Source of the DNA: Micromonospora humi
GTDB lineage: Bacteria; Actinomycetota; Actinomycetes; Mycobacteriales; Micromonosporaceae
NCBI RefSeq assembly: GCF_900090105.1
Contig: NZ_FMDM01000004.1
Span: forward strand, 425,282 to 489,281
Direction: 5' to 3'
DNA: 64,000 nucleotides
Part shown: positions 1 through 8,720 of the stretch, piece by piece
Layout of the letters: each line of letters opens with the position of its first letter
Numbering within the stretch: the stretch's first letter is position 1
The notes under the pieces: generated by a model
What the model was told of the DNA's origin: nothing
Database searches by the model: none
Seen by the model: only the letters and a program-made list of their open reading frames with translations
Translations under genes and position numbers: made by a program

Positions 1-310
1 GTCGGGTGTACGTCACCACGAGCGCCCCGGCCGTCGCGTCGGACTGCGGGTCGTCCGGATCCTCCCGGCCCCCGGTGCCGGCCCGGGCGACCCGGCCGAG
101 CGCCACCAGCCGCAGCGGCTCCCCGATCAGCACCGCCACCCGGTCACCGGGGCGGGGGCGGGCCGCCGCCGGCAGCCCGGTCAGCTCCAGCACGTCGTGG
201 TGCACCAGCCGCTCGGCCTGGTAGCGCTCGTCGGGCAGCAGCACCGTCCAGGCGCCCGGCGTGGTGTCACCGTCGGTCGCCCCGCTCGTCCGGGGCTCGG
301 TGTCGGTCAT
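1..310 (-). CDS. Hypothetical protein, 3' end beyond the window
   Basis: An open frame runs leftward from an ATG at 310 and leaves the window without a stop, so at least 103 residues are seen. The product starts MTDTEPRTSG and is acidic, with no signal peptide or membrane segment visible. Part of it (GDRVAVLIGEPLRLVALGRV) looks like a small beta-barrel segment, but I do not recognise the family. It reads in the same direction as tag, with 25 bases between them, so co-transcription is possible. Codon third positions are strongly G/C, as in its neighbours. Confidence is moderate because the end is missing. Confidence 0.6.
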   Translation of the reverse strand, partial: MTDTEPRTSGATDGDTTPGAWTVLLPDERYQAERLVHHDVLELTGLPAAARPRPGDRVAVLIGEPLRLVALGRVARAGTGGREDPDDPQSDATAGALVVTYTR

Positions 311-335
311 GCCCCAATCCCATCACGCCGCCGCG

Positions 336-929
336 TCACCGCTCGGCCCGGTCACCGTTCACGTGGCAGTCGGCGAGGTGGTCGTCCACCATGCCGGTGG
401 CCTGCATCAGCGCGTACGCCGTGGTGGGGCCGACGAAGCGGAAGCCCCGCTTCTTGAGCGCCTTGGCCATCGCGGTCGATTCTCCGGTGAGCGCCGGCAC
501 CTCGGCGAACGAGCGGGGACGCGCCGGCCGGGGCGGGGGTGCGAACGACCAGAGCAGCGCGGAGAGCCCCTCGGGCAACTCCCGCGCGGCCCGGGCGTTG
601 GCGACGGCCGCCTCGATCTTGGCCCGGTTGCGCACGATCCCCACGTCGGCCAGCAGCCGGGCCACCTCGGCCTCGCCGTAGCCGGCCACCGTCTCGATCC
701 GGAACCCGTCGAAGGCGAGCCGGAACGCCTGCCGCTTGCGCAGGATGGTCAGCCAGGACAGGCCGGACTGGAACGCCTCCAGGGTCAGCCGCTCGTAGAG
801 CGCGTCGTCGCCGCGCAGCGGCCGGCCCCACTCCTCGTCGTGGTAGGCGGCGTAGTCGGGGGTGCTCGCTCCCCAGGCGCAGCGGGGCAGCCCGTCGGCG
901 CCGGTCACCAGGTCAGTCACGTCGTACAC
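336..929 (-). CDS. tag: DNA-3-methyladenine glycosylase I
   Basis: Base-excision repair enzyme that removes N3-methyladenine from alkylated DNA in the cytoplasm. The 197-residue product has the family N-terminus (RCAWG, then YHDEEWGRP) and the C-terminal block ALKKRGFRFVGPTTAYALMQ. The zinc ligands of E. coli Tag are all present at the expected spacing: Cys17, His30, His184 and Cys188. Length matches the family (about 190). It follows an SRPBCC gene and a DivIVA-domain gene on the same strand. The folP2/DivIVA-like/tagA grouping is also known in Mycobacterium tuberculosis, which supports the assignment. Confidence 0.95.
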   Translation of the reverse strand: MYDVTDLVTGADGLPRCAWGASTPDYAAYHDEEWGRPLRGDDALYERLTLEAFQSGLSWLTILRKRQAFRLAFDGFRIETVAGYGEAEVARLLADVGIVRNRAKIEAAVANARAARELPEGLSALLWSFAPPPRPARPRSFAEVPALTGESTAMAKALKKRGFRFVGPTTAYALMQATGMVDDHLADCHVNGDRAER

Positions 930-998
930 GGTAGGTCAGGGCACCGACAGGCCGGGCGCGCCGCCCGGCCCGGCGCTCGGCCCAGCCCGGCGCTCGGC

Positions 999-1496
999 TC
1001 AGGGCAGGCGGCCCTGTTCGACCAGCCGGGCGAACCGCTTCAACGCCTGGGTGAGGCTGAACTTGGAACCGGGCCAGAGCACCGGCCAGGCCACCCGGCC
1101 GGCCGCCCCGCCGGGCAGGTGGAACCACTCGTGCCAGACCACCTGGGTGCGGTCGCGGTCCATCGGGGTGCAGCGCAGCACGCCCGGACCGCGCAGCAGC
1201 CGGCCGCAGTGCACCACCCCGACCTCGTACGGCGCGTCGACCCGGACCACGCGCATCTCGTCGCGCAGCGCGGCCGGGCCGAGCGCGGTGACCGCCTCGA
1301 TCAGGCTTCCCTCGCCGCCGTCGCCCTCGACCACCCGGACCGTGGTGAACGGGATCCAGTCGGACTGCCGTTCCCACGCGGTCAGCGCGGCGAACACCCG
1401 CTCGGCCGGCGCCTCGACGATCACCGTGGCGGTGACCTCGGCGGCGCCGGGCTGGGCCGCCTCGGCGAAGCCCGCGGAACCCTCCGCGCCGGTCAC
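999..1496 (-). CDS. SRPBCC (START-like) domain protein
   Basis: 165 residues. The N-terminal block EVTATVIVEAPAERVFAALTAWERQSDWIPF and a W/H-rich C-terminal strand-helix pattern are typical of the SRPBCC/polyketide-cyclase-like helix-grip fold, which binds hydrophobic ligands. No ligand or catalytic activity can be named from sequence. The start is a GTG at 1496 that overlaps the stop of the upstream DivIVA-domain gene by four bases (GTGA), so the two are probably translationally coupled. The ending KFSLTQALKRFARLVEQG is the usual C-terminal helix. Confidence 0.85.
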   Translation of the reverse strand: MTGAEGSAGFAEAAQPGAAEVTATVIVEAPAERVFAALTAWERQSDWIPFTTVRVVEGDGGEGSLIEAVTALGPAALRDEMRVVRVDAPYEVGVVHCGRLLRGPGVLRCTPMDRDRTQVVWHEWFHLPGGAAGRVAWPVLWPGSKFSLTQALKRFARLVEQGRLP

Positions 1497-2257
1497 GCCG
1501 ACTCCGAGCGGACCGCCGGCCCGCGTTCCCGGTCGCTCTCGACGGCCGGGGAACCGCTGCCGTCCCCCGCACCGCGCTCCCGCTCACCCTCGACCGTCGC
1601 GGAACCGGTCGCACCCACCGGGCCGCGCTCCCGCTCACCCTCGACCGTCGCGGAACCGGTCGCACCCACCGGGCCGGCGCCGCTCGCGCCCGTCGGGAAG
1701 ATGGTGTCCTCCACCCCGGCGGCGGCCGGCGCTTCCGCCACACCGGCTTCGGCGGCCCCTGCGCCCGTGCCGGACACGGTGGCCGGGCGCTCGTCGGCCG
1801 CCCCGGCACCCGTGTGGTGGGCGCCGGCCGACGGCCCGGGCGCCGACAGGTCGATGGTCACCGGGTCGGCGGTCGACTGGTCGGCTTCGGGGATGGCCGT
1901 GGCGGCCTCCTCGCGCGCCCGGCGCAGCGCGTCGGCCTCCTCGGTCCGCCCCTCCCGCAGCGCGGCGTTCTCGGCCTCCAGGACGCCGATCAGCTCGGAC
2001 TTGTAGCCGATGTCGTAGGCGGCGCGCCGGAGCGCGGCGTCGACCTGGGCCATCCGGTAGCCGCGCAGCGCGGTGTCGAACCGGACGCCGGTCACGTCCG
2101 ACTCGTCGAGCGGGCGGGCGCCCGGCAGGGGCACGGACCGCCCGTCCGGCTCGGCCGGAACCAGGCCCGGGTCACGCCCAGAAACCAGCACGGTCACTCC
2201 GAACACCACTGCCGCGACGGTCAGCGCGACGACCAAGAGGAGCAGAACCTGACCCAT
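1493..2257 (-). CDS. DivIVA-domain membrane-anchored protein with repetitive tail
   Basis: I place the start at the ATG at 2257, giving MGQVLLLLVV and 254 residues; the frame stays open further upstream but that extension is Arg/Gly-rich and unlike a protein. Residues about 4-25 form one membrane segment. Residues about 60-95 (GYRMAQVDAALRRAAYDIGY, then a coiled-coil start) are a short DivIVA-like domain. The rest is a low-complexity Ala/Gly/Glu tail with two identical 17-residue repeats (GPVGATGSATVEGERER). It resembles Rv1209 of M. tuberculosis in domain type and in its position beside tag and folP2. A role at the membrane or cell pole is inference. Confidence 0.8.
   Translation of the reverse strand: MGQVLLLLVVALTVAAVVFGVTVLVSGRDPGLVPAEPDGRSVPLPGARPLDESDVTGVRFDTALRGYRMAQVDAALRRAAYDIGYKSELIGVLEAENAALREGRTEEADALRRAREEAATAIPEADQSTADPVTIDLSAPGPSAGAHHTGAGAADERPATVSGTGAGAAEAGVAEAPAAAGVEDTIFPTGASGAGPVGATGSATVEGERERGPVGATGSATVEGERERGAGDGSGSPAVESDRERGPAVRSESA
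1572..1673. repeat. Perfect 51-bp tandem duplication inside the DivIVA-domain gene
   Basis: Two identical 51-base units, 1572-1622 and 1623-1673, keep the reading frame and encode a duplicated 17-residue motif in the C-terminal tail. A third, diverged unit (GDGSGSPAVESDRERG) follows in the protein. Copy-number variation by slippage would be frame-neutral. Confidence 0.9.
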
Positions 2258-2447
2258 GCAGAGATCGTGGCATGCGGGCCGGGTTCGGGCGAGCCCTCCA
2301 CGGCCTCCGGTCCGGAAACAACGCGCCCCCGCGCCGGGCGGCACCCCCTCCACTTCGCCGTCGCGGGCCACATCGATGCAGCTCGATTGCCCTGCCACGG
2401 CGCCCGCTCACTCTCCGCGTCCGGCGGCAGAAGGAACGCGAGAAAAT

Positions 2448-2491
2448 GCGGTATACCTCAGCGTCATAATTATGACCGAGAGGTATACCGC
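2448..2491. promoter_or_regulatory. Triple-palindrome operator candidate between the DivIVA-like gene and folP2
   Basis: A 44-base dyad symmetric about 2469.5. Outer arms GCGGTATACCTC (2448-2459) and GAGGTATACCGC (2480-2491) are perfect inverted copies. Each contains its own palindrome GGTATACC. The centre is a third, AT-rich palindrome GTCATAATTATGAC (2463-2476). The three centres are 16 bp apart. It lies in the roughly 550-base gap 2258-2809, where I see no convincing gene, only this element and the folP2 ribosome-binding site. Confidence 0.75.
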
Positions 2492-2809
2492 TCAACAGCG
2501 ATGTCTCCTTTCCGGCGCGACACGCCCGTGGCGTCGGCCGAGACAGTTCCGCCAGACTGCGATCCGCCCCCGGAGGGTCCGTTTCGTACCAAGATCTCGG
2601 AGCGTCCCACGGGCGGCAGGCGCGCAGGCGCGGGACGGTCGGCGACGGGATAGCGTCGGTACGGCCGCCGGCCAGGACGTCCCGGCAGGTCCGGCGCGGC
2701 CCGCGCGGGCGGCGGGCCGGACGCGGTGCGGCCCGAGCGGCCGGCCGGCACGGCAGCGGGTCGGTGATGGCGCCCGGCCGATGCGGGGCGCGGCGACGAG
2801 GAGACGGGC

Positions 2810-3679
2810 ATGGGCGGGGCGTTGCGGCTCGGTGGGCGGACCTTCGCCCCGGACGAGCTGGTGGTGATGGCGATCGTGAACCGCACGCCGGACTCGTTCT
2901 TCGATCGGGGCGCCACGTTCGCGCAGGACAGCGCATTGCGCGCGGTCGAGCGGGCGGTCGCCGAGGGCGCGGAGATCGTCGACATCGGCGGGGTGAAGGC
3001 CGGTCCGGGCGACGAGGTGGACGTGGCCGAGGAGATCCGCCGGACGGTGGACACGATCGCCGCGGTCCGGTCCGCCTTTCCCGACGTGGTCGTCTCGATC
3101 GACACCTGGCGGGCCGAGGTGGCGGTGGAGGCGGTCGCGGCCGGCGCGGACCTGCTCAACGACACCTGGTCGGGGGCGGATCCGGCGCTGGCCCGGGTCG
3201 CCGCGGCGGCCGGCGCCGGGCTGGTCTGCTCGCACGCCGGCGGGCTGGCGCCGCGGACCCGGCCGCACCGGGCGGCCTTCGACGACGTGGTGGACGACGT
3301 GCTCGGCACGGTCACCGGGCTGGCGGAACGGGCGGTCGGGCTGGGGGTACGGCGGGACGGCATCCTGATCGACCCGGCGCACGACTTCGGCAAGAACACC
3401 CGGCACTCGCTGGAGATCACCCGGCGGCTGGCCGAGCTGACCGACACCGGCTGGCCGCTGCTGGTGGCGCTGTCGAACAAGGACTTCATCGGCGAGACGC
3501 TGGACCTGCCGGTGCCGGAACGGCTGGAGGGGACGCTGGCCGCCACCGCGGTGTCGGCCTGGCTCGGCGCCCGGGTGTTCCGCGCCCACCAGGTCCGCGA
3601 GACCCGGCGCGTGCTCGACATGGTGGCGTCGATCCGGGGTGACCGACCGCCGGTGGCGACCCGGCGGGGCCTCGCCTAG
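2810..3679 (+). CDS. folP2: Dihydropteroate synthase family protein (FolP2 type)
   Basis: 289 residues with a TIM-barrel DHPS layout. The first signature is intact (VVMAIVNRTPDSFFDRG). The second reads EIVDIGGVKAGPG: the usual STRPG of the p-aminobenzoate loop is replaced by VKAGPG, as in the FolP2 branch. SNKDFIGETL and RAHQVRETRR are the later substrate-site blocks. Canonical DHPS condenses p-aminobenzoate with dihydropterin pyrophosphate, but mycobacterial FolP2 proteins are reported to lack that activity, so the function here is uncertain. A GAGGAGA site precedes the ATG. The gene converges with nuoA with three bases between their stops. Confidence 0.88.
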   Translation: MGGALRLGGRTFAPDELVVMAIVNRTPDSFFDRGATFAQDSALRAVERAVAEGAEIVDIGGVKAGPGDEVDVAEEIRRTVDTIAAVRSAFPDVVVSIDTWRAEVAVEAVAAGADLLNDTWSGADPALARVAAAAGAGLVCSHAGGLAPRTRPHRAAFDDVVDDVLGTVTGLAERAVGLGVRRDGILIDPAHDFGKNTRHSLEITRRLAELTDTGWPLLVALSNKDFIGETLDLPVPERLEGTLAATAVSAWLGARVFRAHQVRETRRVLDMVASIRGDRPPVATRRGLA

Positions 3680-3682
3680 GCT

Positions 3683-4060
3683 TCACGTCCAGCGCAGGAC
3701 GCCACGCCGCCAGGCGTAGAGGATGCCCAGCGCGACGATCGCCACGAAGACGCCCATCTCCACCACCGTGGTCGTGCCGAACCCGGGCCGGTCGAAGACC
3801 AGCGCCCACGGGAAGAGGAAGACCGCCTCCACCGCGAACAGGACGTAGAGGTAGGCGTAGACGTAGTAGCGGATCTGCATCTGGGCCCAGTCGCCGCCGA
3901 CCGGGTCGAGCCCGCACTCGTACGAGGACCGCTTGCCCCACGGCTCGGCCGGACGGGCGGGACGTAACACCCGGTTCGCCGAGAACGCCGTGACAAAGAA
4001 GAGCACGGCGGCGAGCAGCAGCAGACCGAGCGTGGCGTACGAGCCGAGATATCCGGTCAC
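3683..4060 (-). CDS. nuoA: NADH-quinone oxidoreductase subunit A, orphan copy
   Basis: Three-helix membrane subunit of respiratory complex I. A GTG at 4060 gives a 125-residue product of normal family length, starting VTGYLGSYATLGLL. The conserved cytoplasmic loop (KRSSYECGLDPVGG) carries the Cys of the NuoA family. Helices two and three follow (RYYVYAYLYVLFAVEAVFLF and VVEMGVFVAIVALGILYAW). No nuoB-N genes adjoin it: folP2 converges on one side and a secreted-protein gene diverges on the other. Korab genes lie close by. It could supply complex I in trans or be a leftover of a second nuo cluster. Confidence 0.9.
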   Translation of the reverse strand: MTGYLGSYATLGLLLLAAVLFFVTAFSANRVLRPARPAEPWGKRSSYECGLDPVGGDWAQMQIRYYVYAYLYVLFAVEAVFLFPWALVFDRPGFGTTTVVEMGVFVAIVALGILYAWRRGVLRWT

Positions 4061-4188
4061 GACCGGAGCGTACCGGTCCCGTCGAGACGTCTCGGACACG
4101 TTACGAATTCGTTTCCTGGCGGGACTAGTGCCGGATGGCAACGGTCCCCGAATAATGAGAGCTCGTTGCCACGTCCCCCGGAGGACAG

Positions 4189-5622
4189 ATGACCCGCCCA
4201 CGCGTCCGGCCCGCACCGCGGGTCGCGCTCCGCCGTACCCTCGCGCTGTTCGCGCCCGCGCTGATCGCCGCGGCCGCAGCCGTCGTCGCGGTGGCACCGG
4301 GCTGGGCCACGGCGGCCCCGGCCGCCCCGGCCGGGGTGGTGCGGCTGGCCGAGCCGGCCGCTCCCGGCGACCCGGGCGGCGATCCCGGCGGCGACCCGAC
4401 CGAGCCGACGCCCACCGGCGACGCGACGACCACCGCGCCGGCGCCGACCACCGCGCCGCCGACGGAGGAGGCCCCGCCGCCCACCACCCCACCGGCGCCG
4501 GCCACCACCACCGCGGCGCCCCCGCCGCCACCCACCACGGTCCCCCCGGCGCCGACCACCACCGCGCCGACCACCACCGCGCCGGCGCCGCCGCCGATCC
4601 TGCCGCCCGTGCAGCCCCCACCGCCGCCGCGCACCCAGCCGGCCGGCGGACCGTTGGGCGTGCAGGTCAGCACGGACGACGTGGTGCTGACGCCGGACTA
4701 CTGGAACGCCGACAGCACGGTGACCACGCTGCGGGTCACGGTGACCAACACCGGCGCGCGGGAGGAGCAGGTCAGCCTCGGCTACACGCTGCCGCCCGGC
4801 CTGGCCGACGCCGGCACGCCCGGCTGCGTCGCCGCCGGCAGCGGCAACCACCGCTGCGGCGGGTGGATCGCCGCGCCGGGCGCGCGGTTCAGCGCCACCA
4901 TCCGGGTCCGGGTCGCCGGGGACGCCTGGCGGACCATGCCGCTGAGCGGGTCGGTCCAGGTCACCGCCGTCGCGCCCGGGGTCGACGGCGCGGCGTACGA
5001 CGACGAGGGCTTCGCGGTGCTCTTCCCGCCCGGCCCGCCGGTGCCCGGTATCTCGCTGCGCGCCGACGAGGTCCTCTTCGACATCAGCGGCGCGCCGAGC
5101 ACGCTCACGGTACGGCTGGGCAACACCGGCGAGGTCGACGCGACCGGCCGGGTGGAGGTTCTCCTGCCCGCCGGGGTGACGGTGAGCGGCGACGGGTGCG
5201 CCCCGGCGGCTCCCGACCGGACCCGGTGCGAGATCGGCACGCTGCCGGCCGGCCGGACCGCGACCCTGCGGCTGCCGGTGACCGCGTCGGCGGAGGCCCA
5301 GCGCATGGCCCCGCTCGCCGGCGCGGTGATCGGGCGGTTGGATCCGCGCAGCGGGCACCAACGACAGGTCCAGATGAGCTTCCGGATCCGCGCGGCGGCG
5401 GCGCAGTCCACCCCGGAGGCCGGGGCGCCCACGCCCACCGGGTCGCAGGGCGTGCTGGCCTCGTCCGGCCGGTCCGGCGACGACGACTCGTCGACGCGGC
5501 GCATCGCGATCGCCTTGATCATCATGTCGGGACTGCTCGTGGTGTTCGCGCTGGCGTTGGCCACCCGGTCGCTGCGGCGCCGCAGCGACATCACCGTGAC
5601 GGGGCCGACGGCGGACGGCTGA
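4189..5622 (+). CDS. Secreted cell-wall-spanning protein with Pro/Thr linker and C-terminal membrane anchor
   Basis: 477 residues. A basic start and hydrophobic core with an AxA site (ATAAPAAP) form a signal peptide of about 40 residues. Residues about 60-165 are a Pro/Thr/Ala-rich linker (TTAPAPTTAPPTEE style). Two Ig-like DUF11/CARDB-type beta-sandwich repeats follow, each with a Cys pair (GCVAAGSGNHRCGG; GCAPAAPDRTRC). One membrane segment near residue 440 (IALIIMSGLLVVFALALAT) and a basic tail end the protein. No LPxTG motif is present. GGAGG precedes the ATG. The ligand is unknown; a surface or stalk role is inferred. Confidence 0.82.
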   Translation: MTRPRVRPAPRVALRRTLALFAPALIAAAAAVVAVAPGWATAAPAAPAGVVRLAEPAAPGDPGGDPGGDPTEPTPTGDATTTAPAPTTAPPTEEAPPPTTPPAPATTTAAPPPPPTTVPPAPTTTAPTTTAPAPPPILPPVQPPPPPRTQPAGGPLGVQVSTDDVVLTPDYWNADSTVTTLRVTVTNTGAREEQVSLGYTLPPGLADAGTPGCVAAGSGNHRCGGWIAAPGARFSATIRVRVAGDAWRTMPLSGSVQVTAVAPGVDGAAYDDEGFAVLFPPGPPVPGISLRADEVLFDISGAPSTLTVRLGNTGEVDATGRVEVLLPAGVTVSGDGCAPAAPDRTRCEIGTLPAGRTATLRLPVTASAEAQRMAPLAGAVIGRLDPRSGHQRQVQMSFRIRAAAAQSTPEAGAPTPTGSQGVLASSGRSGDDDSSTRRIAIALIIMSGLLVVFALALATRSLRRRSDITVTGPTADG

Positions 5623-5668
5623 CCACCCCCTAAATGTGGTGACCTGGATTACGGGGTGCGGCACTAAA

Positions 5669-5683
5669 CCCCGCAAAGCGGGG
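5669..5683 (+). terminator. Short GC hairpin after the secreted-protein gene
   Basis: CCCCGC (5669-5674) pairs with GCGGGG (5678-5683) around an AAA loop, 46 bases after the stop. There is no U-tract, as is common in actinobacteria. Confidence 0.5.
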
Positions 5684-5821
5684 CATACACCGGCCGAATC
5701 GCGTCTCACCCGTCGGACCTCCACCAAGGCGGCCCTAACCGGCCGACGTAGGCTCTGACGTGAGAAACGGAGCGGGCCGTGCCGGCGGGGGTGACGGCGC
5801 TCAGCGAAGCGAGGTGCGGGA

Positions 5822-7669
5822 GTGACCAAGCAGATCCGTCAGCTGGACCGGGTGGTCATCCGGTTCGCCGGCGACTCCGGTGACGGCATGCAGCTCACCG
5901 GCGACCGGTTCACCTCGGAGACGGCGCAGTTGGGCAACGACATCTCCACGCTGCCCAACTTCCCGGCCGAGATCCGGGCGCCCGCCGGCACGTTGCCGGG
6001 CGTGTCGAGCTTCCAGGTGCACTTCGCCGACTACGACATCCTGACGCCCGGCGACGCCCCGAACGTGCTGGTGGCGATGAACCCGGCCGCGCTCAAGGCC
6101 AACCTGGCCGACCTGCCGCGCGGCGCGGACATCATCGTCAACACCGACGAGTTCACCCGGCGCAACCTGGCCAAGGTGGGCTATGCCGGCAGCCCGCTGG
6201 ACGACGACTCGCTCGCCGGCTACGCGGTGCACCCGGTCGCGCTCACCTCGATGACGGTCGGTGCCCTGGCCGCGCACGAGGTGTCCAAGAAGGATGCCGA
6301 GCGGGCCAAGAACATGTTCGCGCTCGGGCTGCTGAGCTGGATGTACTCCCGCCCCTACGAGTCGACGCTGCGGTTCCTGGAGCGCAAGTTCGCGGCCCGG
6401 CCGGAGCTGGTGGCGGCGAACGTGGCCGCGTTCCGGGCCGGCTGGAACTTCGGCGAGACCACCGAGGACTTCTCGGTACGCTACGAGGTCAAGCCGGCCA
6501 AGATGCTGCCCGGCACCTACCGCAACATCACCGGCAACGCGGCGCTGTCGCTGGGCCTGGTGGCCGCCGGCGTCCGCTCCGGGCTGCCGGTGTTCCTCGG
6601 CGCGTACCCGATCACCCCGGCATCGGACATCCTGCACGAGCTGAGCAAGCACAAGAAGCTCGGCGTGGTCACCATGCAGGCCGAGGACGAGATCGCCGCG
6701 GTGGGCGCGGCGCTCGGCGCGTCGTACGGCGGCTCACTCGGCGTGACCACCACCAGCGGCCCCGGCGTGGCGCTGAAGAGCGAGACGATCTCCCTGGCGG
6801 TGGCGCTGGAGCTGCCGCTGGTCATCGTCGACGTGCAGCGGGCCGGGCCGTCGACCGGCATGCCCACGAAGACCGAGCAGGCCGACCTGAACATGGCCCT
6901 GTACGGCCGGCACGGTGAGGCACCGGTCGCGGTCGTCGCGCCGAAGTCGCCGTCGGACTGCTTCCACGCCGCGCTGGAGGCGGCCCGGATCGCGCTGACC
7001 TACCGCACGCCGGTCATCCTGCTGTCCGACAACTACGTGGCGAACGGCTCCGAGCCGTGGCTGCTGCCGGACGTGGAGTCCCTACCCGACCTGCGGGTCG
7101 AGTTCGCCACCCGGCCCAACGGCGAGGACGGCACCACCTTCCTGCCCTACCTGCGCGACCCGCAGACCCTGGCCCGCCCGTGGGCGGTGCCCGGCACCCC
7201 CGGGCTGGAGCACCGGATCGGCGGCCTGGAGAAGGCCGACAAGACCGGCGACATCTCGTACGACCCGACGAACCACGACTTCATGGTCCGCACCCGGGCG
7301 GCCCGGATCGAGACGATCCCGGTGCCGGACATCGAGGTCGAGGACCCGGACGGCGACGCCCGGGTGCTGGTGCTCGGCTGGGGCTCCACGTACGGGCCGA
7401 TCGGCGCCGCCTGCCGAGGGCTGCGCCAGCGCGGGCTCCCGGTGGCCCAGGCGCACCTGCGTCACCTGGCCCCGATGCCGGCCAACCTCGGCGAGGTGCT
7501 GCGCTCCTACGACCGGGTGGTCATCCCCGAGATGAACCTCGGCCAGCTCGCCCACGTGATCCGGGCGCGGTACCTGGTCGACGCGATCGGCTACAACCAG
7601 GTCCGCGGCCTGCCGTTCACCGCCGCCGAGCTGGAGACGATGCTGGAAGAGGTCCTGAAGAATGTCTGA
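5822..7669 (+). CDS. korA: 2-oxoacid:ferredoxin oxidoreductase, fused gamma-alpha subunit
   Basis: Catalyses ferredoxin-dependent oxidative decarboxylation of a 2-oxoacid, most often 2-oxoglutarate in actinobacteria, to an acyl-CoA, together with the beta subunit. The 615-residue product begins with a gamma domain (RFAGDSGDGMQLTGDRF) up to about residue 185, then the pyrimidine-binding alpha domain from about 235 with the signature YPITPASDILHELS, then a transketolase-C-like domain (ARVLVLGWGSTYGP). The start is a GTG at 5822. It overlaps korB by eight bases, so the two are coupled. The substrate cannot be fixed from sequence. Confidence 0.94.
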   Translation: MTKQIRQLDRVVIRFAGDSGDGMQLTGDRFTSETAQLGNDISTLPNFPAEIRAPAGTLPGVSSFQVHFADYDILTPGDAPNVLVAMNPAALKANLADLPRGADIIVNTDEFTRRNLAKVGYAGSPLDDDSLAGYAVHPVALTSMTVGALAAHEVSKKDAERAKNMFALGLLSWMYSRPYESTLRFLERKFAARPELVAANVAAFRAGWNFGETTEDFSVRYEVKPAKMLPGTYRNITGNAALSLGLVAAGVRSGLPVFLGAYPITPASDILHELSKHKKLGVVTMQAEDEIAAVGAALGASYGGSLGVTTTSGPGVALKSETISLAVALELPLVIVDVQRAGPSTGMPTKTEQADLNMALYGRHGEAPVAVVAPKSPSDCFHAALEAARIALTYRTPVILLSDNYVANGSEPWLLPDVESLPDLRVEFATRPNGEDGTTFLPYLRDPQTLARPWAVPGTPGLEHRIGGLEKADKTGDISYDPTNHDFMVRTRAARIETIPVPDIEVEDPDGDARVLVLGWGSTYGPIGAACRGLRQRGLPVAQAHLRHLAPMPANLGEVLRSYDRVVIPEMNLGQLAHVIRARYLVDAIGYNQVRGLPFTAAELETMLEEVLKNV

Positions 7670-8696
7670 GCCCGTCGCCCTGAAGCTCACCGCCAAGGAC
7701 TTCAAGTCCGACCAGGAGGTGCGCTGGTGCCCCGGCTGCGGCGACTACGCCATCCTGGCGGCCGTGCAGGGCTTCATGCCGGAGCTGAACATCGCCCGGG
7801 AGAACACCGTCTTCATCTCGGGCATCGGCTGTTCGTCCCGCTTCCCGTACTACATGAACACGTACGGCATGCACTCGATCCACGGCCGGGCGCCGGCGAT
7901 CGCCACCGGCCTGGCGGTGTCCCGGCCGGACCTGTCGGTGTGGGTGGTCACCGGTGACGGCGACGCGCTGTCCATCGGCGGCAACCACCTGATCCACGCG
8001 CTGCGCCGCAACGTCAACCTGAAGATCCTGCTCTTCAACAACCGGATCTACGGGCTGACCAAGGGGCAGTACTCGCCCACGTCCGAGGTCGGCAAGATCA
8101 CCAAGTCGACGCCGGCCGGCTCGGCGGACGCCCCGTTCAACCCGCTGTCGCTGGCGCTCGGCGCCGAGGCCACGTTCGTGGCCCGGACGCTCGACTCGGA
8201 CCGCAAGCACCTCCAGTCGGTGCTGCGGGCCGCCGCCGAGCACAAGGGCTCCGCGTTCGTGGAGATCTACCAGAACTGCAACATCTTCAACGACGGCGCG
8301 TTCGAGCCGTTGAAGGAGCCGGCCACCCGGGACGACTTCCTGATCCGGCTGGAGCACGGGCAGCCGATCACGTTCGGCTCGGACGGGCAGTTCTGCGTCG
8401 TCCACCCGCCGGGCGGCTTCGGGCTCGAGGTCCGCGAGACCGCGGCCACCCCGGCGGAGGAGATCGTCGTGCACGACGCGACGGTCGCCGATCCGGCGTA
8501 CGCGTTCGCGCTGTCCCGGCTGCCCGGGCTCGACCTGCGCAACACCCCCCTCGGGGTGTTCCGCGCGGTGGAGCGCCCGGCCTACGACACGGTGGTGCAG
8601 GAGCAGGTCGCCGCGGCGCGGGCCGGCGTCGACCAGACCCCGGAGCAGCAGCTCTCCGCGCTGCTCGGCGGCGGCGACACCTGGACCATCCTCTGA
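7662..8696 (+). CDS. korB: 2-oxoacid:ferredoxin oxidoreductase, beta subunit
   Basis: Thiamine-pyrophosphate and Fe-S subunit, partner of KorA. 344 residues. The CPGCGDYAIL block near residue 24 provides two Cys of the [4Fe-4S] cluster, GIGCSSRFPYY a third, and CNIFND a possible fourth. The TPP/Mg motif is GDGDALSIGGNHLIHALRRN near residue 103, ending in NN. Length matches actinobacterial beta subunits. Its ATG at 7662 lies inside the end of korA, a classic overlapping two-gene operon closed by the strong hairpin downstream. Confidence 0.95.
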   Translation: MSEPVALKLTAKDFKSDQEVRWCPGCGDYAILAAVQGFMPELNIARENTVFISGIGCSSRFPYYMNTYGMHSIHGRAPAIATGLAVSRPDLSVWVVTGDGDALSIGGNHLIHALRRNVNLKILLFNNRIYGLTKGQYSPTSEVGKITKSTPAGSADAPFNPLSLALGAEATFVARTLDSDRKHLQSVLRAAAEHKGSAFVEIYQNCNIFNDGAFEPLKEPATRDDFLIRLEHGQPITFGSDGQFCVVHPPGGFGLEVRETAATPAEEIVVHDATVADPAYAFALSRLPGLDLRNTPLGVFRAVERPAYDTVVQEQVAAARAGVDQTPEQQLSALLGGGDTWTIL

Positions 8697-8720
8697 CCGA
8701 CCCCTGATCCGCGTACGCCA

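Noticed and set aside
1572..1673. CRISPR-like spacing
   Set aside because: The repeat is a direct in-frame duplication with no spacers. I found no CRISPR array elsewhere.
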